Shown one piece after another: positions 42,649 through 50,520 of a stretch of DNA of 55,243 nt; positions within the stretch are counted from its first letter, which is position 1; each line of letters opens with the position of its first letter. The DNA is from Desulfobulbaceae bacterium (GTDB lineage: Bacteria > Desulfobacterota > Desulfobulbia > Desulfobulbales > Desulfobulbaceae). The position numbers and the translations under genes were made by a program. Below the pieces are notes generated by a model. The model was not told the origin of the DNA. It made no database searches and worked only from the letters and a program-made list of their open reading frames with translations. The stretch spans positions 1-55,243 of the forward strand of contig JALSNC010000069.1 of NCBI GenBank assembly GCA_026987195.1, read 5' to 3'.

Positions 42649-43776
42649 TCAGGTGTTGGGAGGATGGGGCGCAAGCTCGAAGGTCGGCGAAAGCGTGTTG
42701 TCCACCACAACGGACTGGCCATTGCGCAGTTTGAAGACGCCGGTGCTGACCACCCGTTCCCCTTCCTTCAGGCCGGAGCGGACCGCGATAAAATCACCCC
42801 TGGCCCGGCCCAGGCGGACGAACTGCTGCCGGACGACCAGTTGCGTCGTCCCGGGGGTGTCGCCCTTACGTTCGACAATAAAGACAGAGTCGCCAAAGGG
42901 CGCATACTGGACAGCGGTAGCCGGGATGGCCAGGACCCGGTTCCGACCGGGCAGGACCACCTCCACCCTGACGAACATGCCGGGCAGGAGTCTGTGGTCC
43001 GGGTTGGCCACCGCGGCGCGGACACGGATGTTGCGGCTGGCCGGGTCGACCTCTGGATTGATGGCCGTGATCCTGCCCGCCACGGCCTTGTCGTCCAGGG
43101 TATCGGCATGGAGACGGACAACGAGTCCTCTCTGCAGCCGGTCCAGGTTCTGCTGCGGCAGGCGAAAGTCGACCAGCAGGGAATCCACGTCCTGGAGAGT
43201 GACGATGGGATCGCCTTCTCCCAGGACCTGCCCCGGATCGACCAGGCGGATGCCGAGCCGTCCGGAAAAGGGAGCGCGGATCTGTTTCTTGGCAATGGTG
43301 GCCTGGATGACCTCGGCCTCGGCCAGGGCCTGCCGGTAGGCGGATTCGGCGCTGTCAAAGCCGGCCCGGGCCATGGAGTTGCGCTGCAGCAGGTCACGGG
43401 CCCGCTGCAGGTTGATCCGGGCCAGCTCCACCGCTGCGGCGGCGCTTTTCAGACGGGCCTCCTCGGCTGCGGTGTCCAGGCGGACAAGCAGTTGGCCCTC
43501 ACGGACCGTGGCGCCCGAGGTAAAGGTGATCTCCACCACCTTGCCCGGGATCTCGGCAGTTACTGTCACCCCGCGTACCGCGCGGAGCGAGCCGGTGGCA
43601 GTGAGGGTCGTTTCCCAGGCTTGAGGTTGGGCCACCACCGTGGTGACAACAGCCGGCGGCACCATGGCCTGCTTTCCCTGTTCCACCATCTTGCGGATCT
43701 GCAGGTATTTGATCCCGGCGAGCAGGCCGATGACCAGGAGCAGGCCCAGAATGGCAAAAAGGATACGGCGAAGCAT
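42649..43776 (-). CDS. RND efflux periplasmic adaptor (MFP)
   Basis: A 375-residue membrane fusion protein. One N-terminal TM segment (about 4-22), a lipoyl-like hairpin (VTAEIPGKVVEITFTSGATVREGQLLVRLD … RAPFSGRLGIRLVDPGQVLGEGDPI) and beta-barrel domains (AGRITAINPEVDPASRNIRVRAAV) form the usual layout. It lacks a lipobox, so it is anchored by the TM helix. It links the RND pump to an outer-membrane channel. A promoter probably lies in 43777-43980, where a 14-bp palindrome occurs. The pair with the RND gene is a clear operon. Confidence 0.94.
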   Translation of the reverse strand: MLRRILFAILGLLLVIGLLAGIKYLQIRKMVEQGKQAMVPPAVVTTVVAQPQAWETTLTATGSLRAVRGVTVTAEIPGKVVEITFTSGATVREGQLLVRLDTAAEEARLKSAAAAVELARINLQRARDLLQRNSMARAGFDSAESAYRQALAEAEVIQATIAKKQIRAPFSGRLGIRLVDPGQVLGEGDPIVTLQDVDSLLVDFRLPQQNLDRLQRGLVVRLHADTLDDKAVAGRITAINPEVDPASRNIRVRAAVANPDHRLLPGMFVRVEVVLPGRNRVLAIPATAVQYAPFGDSVFIVERKGDTPGTTQLVVRQQFVRLGRARGDFIAVRSGLKEGERVVSTGVFKLRNGQSVVVDNTLSPTFELAPHPPNT

Positions 43777-43912
43777 TATCGTCTTTTCCTGCAGGAGTTG
43801 AGAAAATCAGGGGGATTGGGTCAGGAATCCTCGTGCCGCCCGCGTCCGGCGGAACCGGTCCGGTCAGGGTGGCTCTTCCGGCTGCACCGGGCGACTCCGC
43901 CTCAGGTCATAC

Positions 43913-43926
43913 AGCGACCGGTCGCT
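43913..43926. promoter_or_regulatory. Perfect 14-bp palindrome upstream of the efflux operon
   Basis: AGCGACCGGTCGCT is an exact inverted repeat lying 137 bp before the adaptor start and 55 bp past the dctM stop. It could be a repressor operator, a hairpin at the TRAP operon end, or chance in GC-rich DNA. Confidence 0.3.
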
Positions 43927-43980
43927 CCCGGCAAGTTCTTTTCGTGGTCGGCAGGAAAAAGAGCAGAGTTTTCATAATAT

Positions 43981-45258
43981 TCAGTGGATCATGGTGGCCA
44001 GCCACATGGTGAGCGGTGGCCAGAAGGTGATCAGGAGCAGGTCGGCGAGGAGGACGAGGAGAAAGGGCAGGATCCGGGCCGAGACCCTGCCCAGGGTGTC
44101 GCCGGAGATGGAGGAGGAGACGATGAGGCAGATGCCCATGGGCGGCGTGAGCATGCCCATGGCCAGATTGGCGACCACGATGACGCCGAGCTGCACCAGG
44201 TCGATGTGCAGGTCCGGCGCCATGGCCGCGATCATGGGAACCAGCAGGATCAGGGCTGCGGTGGTCTCGACAAAGGTGCCGGCCACCAGCAGGACCAGGT
44301 TGACGAGCAGCAGGAGGAGCAGGGGGTTGTCGGTCAGTCCGAGGAGGGTGCCGGCCATCCGGGCGGGAATCTCCTCCATGGCCGCGATCCAGCTGAAGAT
44401 GGAGGCCATGCTGATGATGAACAGGATGATGGCTGCGGTCACGGCGCCGTCGCGGAAGAGCGGCATCAGGTCGGCCGGCCGGATGCGCCGGTACACGCCC
44501 ATGCCCAGGGCCAGGGCGTAGAGCACGGCCACGGCCGCTGATTCGGTGGCTGTGAAGACGCCGGAGAGGATCCCGCCCAGGATGATCACCGGTGCTCCCA
44601 GGGCGAGAAGGCCACGGCGCAGGGTGCGCCGGACTTCGGCAATGGAAAAGGGAGTGGCGGCACCGTAGCCCCGGCGAAGCGAGGTCAGGCACGCCACCAG
44701 GACCAGGGAGAGTGAGATGACCATCCCGGGCAGGATGCCGGCGGCAAAGAGCCTGCCGATGGAGGTGCCGGTGAGGAAACCGAAGATGATCATGGGGATG
44801 GATGGCGGGATGATCACGCCAACCGATCCGGCCGAGGCCTGGACTGCGGCCGCAAAGTCGGAGTCATAGCCGGATCGCTGCATGGCCGGGATCAGGATGG
44901 CACCCACTGCCGCCGTGTCGGCAGCGGCCGATCCGGAGATGCCGGCAAAGAACATGGCCGCGACAATGGTCACCGCTGCCAGACCGCCCGGCAGCCAGCC
45001 CACCAGGGCATTGGCGAGATCAATGATCCTGCGGCTGATGCCGCCGGCCTCCATGAGGACGCCGGCAAAGATGAACAGCGGCACGGCAAGGAGATGAAAA
45101 GAGTCCGTTCCCGAGTAGAGTCGCTGGGCGATCACCATCAGGGGCAGGTCGCCCTGGGCCAGGATGGCGATCACCGAGGCACCGCCTATGGCCACGGCCA
45201 CCGGCGCATTCAGGGCAAAGAGCAGCAGCAGGACGATGAAGAGGATCTCAGCGGTCAT
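43981..45258 (-). CDS. dctM: TRAP transporter large permease (DctM type)
   Basis: A 425-residue membrane protein with about a dozen hydrophobic segments. The family motif FLLAVPLFIFAGVLMEAGGISRRIIDLA (helices 2-3) and GSVGVIIPPSIPMIIFGFLTGTSIGRLF are visible. It is the main channel of a TRAP uptake system, driven by a sodium or proton gradient. The start MTAEILFIV is used; a longer in-frame form reads through the neighbouring gene's frame. It overlaps dctQ by 11 bp, so translation is coupled. With DctQ and DctP it makes a complete system. Confidence 0.94.
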   Translation of the reverse strand: MTAEILFIVLLLLFALNAPVAVAIGGASVIAILAQGDLPLMVIAQRLYSGTDSFHLLAVPLFIFAGVLMEAGGISRRIIDLANALVGWLPGGLAAVTIVAAMFFAGISGSAAADTAAVGAILIPAMQRSGYDSDFAAAVQASAGSVGVIIPPSIPMIIFGFLTGTSIGRLFAAGILPGMVISLSLVLVACLTSLRRGYGAATPFSIAEVRRTLRRGLLALGAPVIILGGILSGVFTATESAAVAVLYALALGMGVYRRIRPADLMPLFRDGAVTAAIILFIISMASIFSWIAAMEEIPARMAGTLLGLTDNPLLLLLLVNLVLLVAGTFVETTAALILLVPMIAAMAPDLHIDLVQLGVIVVANLAMGMLTPPMGICLIVSSSISGDTLGRVSARILPFLLVLLADLLLITFWPPLTMWLATMIH

Positions 45259-45733
45259 GACGTTTTCCCCGGGTGGCGAGGAAAAGGTTGACGGTGTGGA
45301 GGAGGAGCACCATGCCGCTGGCCGGGATGATCGAAGGAACGATCCATCGCGGCAGGCCCAGGGCCGGCGAGACCTGGTGGCGGACGAACCAGGCGAAACG
45401 GCAGCCGGCAATGATCATGACGGTGAACAGGGCCATGGCCATCACCTGCACCAGCAGCCTGCTCAGCCGTCTGCCGCGCCTGGACAGGCGCGAGGTGAGG
45501 GCGTCGACGCCGGGGTGGAGCTGTCGGTACCAGGCCACGGTGGCGCCGAGGAAGGTGAGCCAGACCAGCATGGCCCGGGCCAGCTCCTCGGACCAGAACA
45601 GGGAATGGTTGAGGACGTAGCGGCAGAAGACCTGCAGACCGAGCACCAGGGACATGGCAAGGCCAAGGCCCGAGAGCAGGAACTCGATGGCGCTGTTGAG
45701 CCGGGCCGAGGTCCGCCGCAGCAGGAGGCGCAT
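45248..45733 (-). CDS. dctQ: TRAP transporter small permease (DctQ type)
   Basis: A 161-residue protein with four TM segments. The typical sequence is LGLQVFCRYVLNHSLFWSEELARAMLVWLTFLGATVAWYR. It is the structural partner of DctM. It overlaps dctM by 11 bp at its 3' end and begins 12 bp after dctP. Confidence 0.93.
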   Translation of the reverse strand: MRLLLRRTSARLNSAIEFLLSGLGLAMSLVLGLQVFCRYVLNHSLFWSEELARAMLVWLTFLGATVAWYRQLHPGVDALTSRLSRRGRRLSRLLVQVMAMALFTVMIIAGCRFAWFVRHQVSPALGLPRWIVPSIIPASGMVLLLHTVNLFLATRGKRHDR

Positions 45734-45745
45734 GGTCTCCGCCTG

Positions 45746-46726
45746 TCAGCGGGTGGCGGCCAGGACCCGGAGCAGGAGCGCATGGACCCTGGGCTCGCGG
45801 AACAGGTCCATCTTCTTCAGGCCAGTTACCCTGGCCCGGAAGGATGCAAGATCCGGATCCTCCTCCACGATCATGCCCTTCTCCCTGAGCAGGGCCAGGC
45901 GGGCCGCGTTCCTGGCCCGGTTGTCGCGGCGCTGGAACAGGGCAGCCTCGTACATGGCCTTGCGGATCATCTCACGGTCGGCCGGGGCAAGGGTCTGCCA
46001 CCAGATGAGCGAGGCCACATCGATGTGCGGTGAATAGACGTGGCGGGTGAGGGTCATGTACTTCTGGACCTCCCAGAACCGGTAGACCTCCATGACCCAG
46101 AGGGGATTCTCCTGGCCGTCGATGACCCCCTGCTCCAGTTCGCTGTAGATGGGCCAGGGCATGGGGGTGGGATTGGCGCCCAGGGCCTGCCAGATCGCCT
46201 TGTGCAGGGCCGAGGCCATGACCCGGATCTTCAGACCGCGCACGTCGTCCGCGCTCCGCACCGGCCGGCGGTTGTTGGTCAGGTTGCGGAACCCGTTTTC
46301 GGAAAAACAGAGCCCCTTGAAACCCACCCGCTCCAGGTCGTCCAGGATCTCCCGGCCGAGCGGACCATCGAGGATGGCATCGGCCTGGGCATGGTCCCGG
46401 AAGAGGAAGGGATAATTGATCACCCGGACGATGGGATCAAAGGTGTCAAAGGGTCCCGCGGTGACCACTCCCATCTGGATGGTGTTCATCTGGATCTGCT
46501 GCAGGATCTCGGTCTCGGTACCGATGGACCGGGAGTGGTAGATCCTGACCGTGAACCTGCCGCCGGATCGCTGCTCCAGCAGGGCCTTGAACTTCTCCGC
46601 CACGATGTTCTGCGCCGAGCCGGGCTTGGTGACCACGCCCAGCTTGATGAGCCGGGCCGCGGAGACGGCGCCGGGGACGAGAAGGAGGAAAACAGCGGAC
46701 AGGTACAGTATCTTCCGGCACTTCAT
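45746..46726 (-). CDS. dctP: TRAP transporter solute-binding protein (DctP type)
   Basis: A 326-residue periplasmic receptor with a signal peptide (core 5-17, VSA|A cleavage). The DctP fold is recognisable in LGVVTKPGSAQNIVAEKFKALLEQRSGGRFTVRIYHSRSIGTE and in VRSADDVRGLKIRVMASALHKAIWQALGANPTPMPW. The ligand is probably an organic acid, bound through the conserved arginine in LKIRVM. A string of heptad repeats and a type BC element lie upstream. Confidence 0.94.
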   Translation of the reverse strand: MKCRKILYLSAVFLLLVPGAVSAARLIKLGVVTKPGSAQNIVAEKFKALLEQRSGGRFTVRIYHSRSIGTETEILQQIQMNTIQMGVVTAGPFDTFDPIVRVINYPFLFRDHAQADAILDGPLGREILDDLERVGFKGLCFSENGFRNLTNNRRPVRSADDVRGLKIRVMASALHKAIWQALGANPTPMPWPIYSELEQGVIDGQENPLWVMEVYRFWEVQKYMTLTRHVYSPHIDVASLIWWQTLAPADREMIRKAMYEAALFQRRDNRARNAARLALLREKGMIVEEDPDLASFRARVTGLKKMDLFREPRVHALLLRVLAATR

Positions 46727-46794
46727 GACAATATCCTCGGGACAGGATCACCTCAGGGAAAAGGAAGGGCCGGGGAGAGACCCCGGCCGGAAGC

Positions 46795-46850
46795 AGGTAC
46801 CAGGAGACAGGTGCCAAGTGCCAGGTGCCAGGTATCAGGTGCCAGGTGCC
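46795..46850 (+). repeat. Tandem 7-bp repeats (8 units)
   Basis: The unit AGGTGCC occurs in eight heptads in a row with a few changes (AGGTACC, AGGAGAC, AGGTGCC, AAGTGCC, AGGTGCC, AGGTATC, AGGTGCC, AGGTGCC). The tract is about 70 bp upstream of dctP. Such tracts can change length by slippage; seven-base units do not conserve reading frame, but no frame is evident here. Confidence 0.85.
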
Positions 46851-46881
46851 AGGATGGTTACCTGCCTGGGGCAGTGGCATT

Positions 46882-47028
46882 GTAACAGTTTGTCGCCATC
46901 GGCAACGTGCTGAAAACAGCAAGACTTCTGGTAAAAGTTCAGCAGTGCGTGATCCTGGCTGGCCGCTATAGTCCGCGCTATGCGGCCAGCCGCGAGCGCG
47001 TGCAGATGGCGTGCTGCTGAACTTTTAC
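46882..47028 (+). repeat. Type BC element (147 bp)
   Basis: Begins GTAACAGTTTGTCGCCATCG and ends CTGCTGAACTTTTAC. The GTAAAAGTTCAGCAG inner copy starts about 50 bp in. Flanks AGTGGCAT (46873-46880) and GGCGGCAT (47029-47036) match at 6 of 8 bases, a probable diverged duplication. It covers the 316-bp gap between dctP and the MoaD-like gene. Confidence 0.85.
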
Positions 47029-47042
47029 GGCGGCATGAAGGT

Positions 47043-47267
47043 CTATCCGCCGCCGATGACGGGAAAGATGGCCAGCTTGTCGCCCTGGTGCACCACCTGG
47101 TCCTGGCTGCAGTGACGGGAGTTGAGCATGATCACCCCCACCTCGCCGGGATCGATGCCCAGCGAGGTGATGATCTCCCGCACCGTGGTGCCTTCCGGGT
47201 AGTCGCATTCACGTTCCCGGAAACGGCCGTCCCGGAAAAAGGCGAACAGCCTGACAGTGAGACGCAT
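47043..47267 (-). CDS. MoaD/ThiS-family small sulfur carrier
   Basis: A 74-residue ubiquitin-like protein, about the length of MoaD. It ends in the diglycine tail VIGGG used for thiocarboxylation. It lies directly downstream of aldehyde ferredoxin oxidoreductase, with 15 bp between stop and start. That enzyme needs a tungstopterin cofactor, so this MoaD is probably dedicated to making dithiolene sulfur for it. No MoaE or MoeB is in the window. Confidence 0.9.
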   Translation of the reverse strand: MRLTVRLFAFFRDGRFRERECDYPEGTTVREIITSLGIDPGEVGVIMLNSRHCSQDQVVHQGDKLAIFPVIGGG

Positions 47268-47282
47268 GGCCGCGGACCGGGA

Positions 47283-49013
47283 TCAGGAGAAATCCCAGAA
47301 GGCGTCGATCTCCTCGTCGGTCATGTCCCAGACGACGTTATGCGGCGGCAGCGGCTCCTCGCGGAAGAACTCCGGCAGCCGGTCGTCCCTGCTGGTGAAT
47401 CCGGCCGCCTGGTTGAAGGCCCGTTCGGTCTTGAGGATGGTCTTGCCCAGGCTGGTGACATCATCGGCGGTCAGGCTGATGCCGTAGCGGGCGTTGATCA
47501 TGTCCACCAGGGCCGGCAGACAGGTGGCATCGTCCAGGGCGGCAAAGGCGATGAACAGGCACATGCCGGTGGAGTCGATGGCCGCGGTGGCGATCTGCAG
47601 GTTGCGCGACAGTTCCACCTGGCCCTCCTTGCCCAGGGGGTCGATGTTACCCCCCACGCCGAGGATGTTGGTGGCAATGGTGTAGCCCATGGTGTGGTCG
47701 GCGCCCTGGGTGGAGGTGGCATACGTGATGCCGATCCCCTTGACCGCGCGGGGATCGTAGGCCGGAATGGCCTGGTTCTTGACCACCGGGACCCGGGTGA
47801 CGCCAAAGGCGCGGCCCACCGAGCCGGCACCGCAGCCGATGATCCGGCCCAGGGGGGTCCCGGCGGCGATCTCTTCGCGCAGGATGCGGCAGATGCCCTC
47901 GCCGTCGCCGAATTCGAGAACCCCGGCCTCCATGGCCACGCCCATGGCCACCGAGGTCTCGATGGTGTCGATGCCGATGTCGTCCATCAGGTGATCGGCC
48001 TCGGCGATGAGATCCAGGTTGTCGACACAGCAGTCGGCGCCCATGGCCCAGATCGACTCGTACTCGAAGCCCGAGGTCTTGTATTTCCTGTCCTTGTCGT
48101 TATAGATCTGCGAACACTGGATAACGCAGCCGGGATGGCAGTTGTGCTTTGGTCTGCCGTCGCGCTCGACAATGATGTCGTGCATGGTCTCGCCGGAGAT
48201 CTTCTCATGGCCGTCGAACTGGCCGGCAGAGAAGTTGCGGGTGGGCAGGGCACCTGCCTCGTTGATGATATTGACCAGGACATTGGTGCCGTAGGTGCCC
48301 AGGGCCTGGGAGATGGGATTGTCCACCAGGGCCTTGGTGAAGACCCGGTTGGCCTCCCTGAACTTTTCGGGATCTGCGATCTCCACCTTGGCGTCAGTGG
48401 GCGCGATGGCGATGAACTTGACCCGCTTCGCACCCAGGACCGCGCCCAGGCCGCCCCGGCCGCAGGAGCGCAGCTTGCCGTCAGGGTCCTTGATGGAGAT
48501 GTTGGCGGCCAGCATCTTCATCTCGCCGGCCGGGCCGATGGTGATGATGCCATGGCGGTCGCCGAACCGCCGGCCCGCCTCCTCGACCACGGCGAAGTTG
48601 CCCTTGCCCACCAGGTCGGTCTCCTCGCTGATGGTGACGTCTTCCTCGTCAATGAGGATGGAGTACCACCTGTCCTCCCGGGGCTGCCCCTCGATGATGA
48701 TGGCCTTGCAGCCGAGCCGGGCCAGCATCTGGGCGGCGGTGCCGCCGGCGTTGGCCTCCTTGATGGTGCCGGTGAGGGGGCTCTTGGCGCCACAGGAGAT
48801 GCGGCCGGAGTTGGCGGCCACGGTTCCGGACAGCAGGCCGGGCGCGATCACCAGTTTGTTCTTCGCTCCCAGGGGGTGACAGGTCGGTTCGACCTCGGCG
48901 GCGACAATGGTCGAGGTCAGGCCGCGGCCGCCGTGTCCCATCCAGTCGGCAGGCACCTCCTCGATGCTGGTGGTCAACTCGGTCATGTTGATACGGAAAA
49001 TTCTGTCTGCCAT
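47283..49013 (-). CDS. aor: Aldehyde:ferredoxin oxidoreductase (tungsten type)
   Basis: A 576-residue enzyme that oxidises aldehydes to acids while reducing ferredoxin. The N-terminal domain holds SRISCGAKSPLTG-type sequence (GRISCGAKSPLTGTIKEANAGGTAAQMLARLG), and the cluster cysteines appear in CHPGCVIQCSQIYNDKDRKYKTSGFEYE plus a later Cys. The pterin-binding region includes GADHTMGYTIATN. The MoaD-like gene follows directly, and a ferredoxin gene lies at 49740 on the other strand. Possible substrates include the aldehyde from the aldolase at 24289. That link is inference. Confidence 0.95.
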   Translation of the reverse strand: MADRIFRINMTELTTSIEEVPADWMGHGGRGLTSTIVAAEVEPTCHPLGAKNKLVIAPGLLSGTVAANSGRISCGAKSPLTGTIKEANAGGTAAQMLARLGCKAIIIEGQPREDRWYSILIDEEDVTISEETDLVGKGNFAVVEEAGRRFGDRHGIITIGPAGEMKMLAANISIKDPDGKLRSCGRGGLGAVLGAKRVKFIAIAPTDAKVEIADPEKFREANRVFTKALVDNPISQALGTYGTNVLVNIINEAGALPTRNFSAGQFDGHEKISGETMHDIIVERDGRPKHNCHPGCVIQCSQIYNDKDRKYKTSGFEYESIWAMGADCCVDNLDLIAEADHLMDDIGIDTIETSVAMGVAMEAGVLEFGDGEGICRILREEIAAGTPLGRIIGCGAGSVGRAFGVTRVPVVKNQAIPAYDPRAVKGIGITYATSTQGADHTMGYTIATNILGVGGNIDPLGKEGQVELSRNLQIATAAIDSTGMCLFIAFAALDDATCLPALVDMINARYGISLTADDVTSLGKTILKTERAFNQAAGFTSRDDRLPEFFREEPLPPHNVVWDMTDEEIDAFWDFS

Positions 49014-49078
49014 CTGCGGTTCTCCCTGTTTGAGATTGGTTCTGCGGCTGTCCGTCTCCGATGCGGGATCCGGGACGC

Positions 49079-49435
49079 TCAGTTGGCCGGTCCCTGGCCG
49101 GCGGTGCCCAGTACCTTGGCGATGATCCTCTGTTTGACCTCCTCGTCGGGTGCAGGCTCCTTCCAGCTGATGAACTGTTCGGTGACCCGCATGAAGTCGC
49201 CGTTATCCTCCCTGCAGCGGGCACAGATCGATTCGGCCTGGTCACGGTACATGATGATCTTGCTGGCCGGCTCGCCATTTTTATCCACGGCCGCCATCTT
49301 CCGGCAGCCGCAGTCAAGGCGGATCACGGCGACGCCGATGCCGTCCGGGCTGCCCTCGAGGATGCCCTCGACCATGGCCCGTTCGCTCTTCACCGGGTCT
49401 CTCCGTACCTTGTTTTTACGTTTTTTTGCGCACAT
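49079..49435 (-). CDS. Hypothetical small Cys-containing protein
   Basis: A 118-residue protein with a basic N-terminus (MCAKKRKNKVRR). Cysteines LDCGCRK and ICARC form a CxC…CxxC set that could bind zinc or an iron-sulfur cluster. There is no signal peptide or TM segment. It sits 65 bp upstream of AOR on the same strand, so it is likely in the AOR operon. I do not recognise a family. The N-terminal ATG is used; alternative starts exist. Confidence 0.7.
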   Translation of the reverse strand: MCAKKRKNKVRRDPVKSERAMVEGILEGSPDGIGVAVIRLDCGCRKMAAVDKNGEPASKIIMYRDQAESICARCREDNGDFMRVTEQFISWKEPAPDEEVKQRIIAKVLGTAGQGPAN

Positions 49436-49739
49436 GTGAAATCATTCCTCCAAGGGTACAGGGTATCACCGGTCAATCTATTCTGTTCCTCCTGCCATGG
49501 TCAATACAATTTTTCCCTTCTCTTGCCGGTTCCAATGGAAGGATTCCGTTTTCTTTGTTTGAAATCAACATGTTGTCAGGTGCATGCACCCAGGGGCCAT
49601 CCGCATCTTTTATCTTGACAAACTTTCAGTGGTTCGGTAGAGGGGAAGTCACCTTATCTATGCTTTTTCACTGAAGGAGAAAGTTTGAAAAAAGGTCGCA
49701 ATAACTCTTTTCTTTAATCCAATTCTTGGAGGATGCATC
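49436..49739. promoter_or_regulatory. Intergenic region between divergent AOR operon and ferredoxin
   Basis: About 300 bp, distinctly more AT-rich than surrounding genes. A TTGACA box at 49615-49620 with a weak TAGAGG 17 bp on faces the ferredoxin gene. No complete gene is seen. It must hold promoters for both the AOR set and the ferredoxin. Confidence 0.45.
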
Positions 49740-49925
49740 ATGTGGGAAATCGTTGTTGACAAGGACAAGTGTGCCGGTGACGAGGAATGCGTAAACGCCT
49801 GCCCGGCGCAGGTTTACGAGATGGTTGACGGCAAGGCCGAGCCGGTCGAGCCCGACGAGTGCCTGGGTTGCGAGACCTGTGTCGAGGTCTGCCCCGAGGG
49901 TGCCATCACTGTCACCGAAGTCTGA
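49740..49925 (+). CDS. Dicluster ferredoxin with Asp-containing first cluster site
   Basis: A 61-residue ferredoxin. Site 1 is Cys11, Asp14, Cys17, Cys21 (C-x2-D-x2-C-x3-CP), with Asp in place of the second Cys, as in Pyrococcus furiosus ferredoxin and Desulfovibrio africanus ferredoxin III. Site 2 is Cys41, Cys44, Cys47, Cys51. Each site takes its fourth ligand by exchange in the usual fold. The Asp site may hold a [3Fe-4S] or Asp-ligated [4Fe-4S] cluster. GGAGG precedes the ATG. It stands divergent to the AOR operon and is a plausible electron acceptor. A 13-bp hairpin (49957-49986) follows. Confidence 0.95.
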   Translation: MWEIVVDKDKCAGDEECVNACPAQVYEMVDGKAEPVEPDECLGCETCVEVCPEGAITVTEV

Positions 49926-49956
49926 TTTGATTTTCAGCCGACAGGATGACCGACCG

Positions 49957-49986
49957 TAAGCCCACCCCCGCCAGGGGGTGGGCTTA
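49957..49986 (+). terminator. Hairpin downstream of the ferredoxin
   Basis: TAAGCCCACCCCC (49957-49969) pairs perfectly with 49974-49986 around the 4-nt loop GCCA. The following bases TGTCGTTT are only weakly T-rich, so it may be a poor intrinsic terminator or an mRNA-stabilising structure. Confidence 0.5.
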
Positions 49987-50031
49987 TGTCGTTTAGAGGT
50001 CAGTCCCCTTGGATCACGGGGAAAAAGGACC

Positions 50032-50475
50032 ATGAAATTCGAAAAAGTGGCACGGTTCAAACCCGGGGTGAGCCGGTCGGTGCATCTCTTTGCCGCCGCC
50101 TTTCTGTGGACCGGCATCGGTTCCATGCTGATGGTCCGTGGCTGGCGCTGGATCGGGCCCGGCAATGGTCGCTGGCTGGTGCTGCTGGCCCTGGTGCTGG
50201 GAACGCTCAAGTCGGTTTTCGTCCTCGACAGGGCCGCGGTGCGGACCGCCCGCAGGATCCGACAGTTCAGCGATTCCACCTGCATCGGTGCGATCTATTC
50301 CTGGAAGACCTGGCTCCTGGTGGGCCTGATGATGGGGTTCGGCATCACCATGCGCCGGCTCACCGATCCGGGCATGGTCATCGGCACCCTGTATGTGGCC
50401 ATCGGCTGGGCCCTGCTCTTTTCCAGCCGCCAGGGCTGGCTCGAGTGGTTGCGCTGGATCAGGGAACATGAGTGA
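50032..50475 (+). CDS. Hypothetical membrane protein
   Basis: A 147-residue protein with four hydrophobic segments (about 18-35, 46-62, 88-104, 114-130) and short basic loops, starting MKFEKVARFKPGVSRSVHLFAAAF. It precedes alanine racemase by 45 bp, and the two may be cotranscribed. AAAAAGGACC lies before the ATG. I recognise no family; the pattern is that of a small polytopic protein. Confidence 0.8.
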   Translation: MKFEKVARFKPGVSRSVHLFAAAFLWTGIGSMLMVRGWRWIGPGNGRWLVLLALVLGTLKSVFVLDRAAVRTARRIRQFSDSTCIGAIYSWKTWLLVGLMMGFGITMRRLTDPGMVIGTLYVAIGWALLFSSRQGWLEWLRWIREHE

Positions 50476-50520
50476 TCGTTCCCCGGGGGGGGTTACTGTG
50501 CAAACGGCGTATAGCCTACA

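Noticed and set aside
41357-43339. 660-codon plus-strand frame over the RND operon
   Set aside because: Antisense to the RND pump and adaptor; it is His/Asp/Gly rich and matches no fold.
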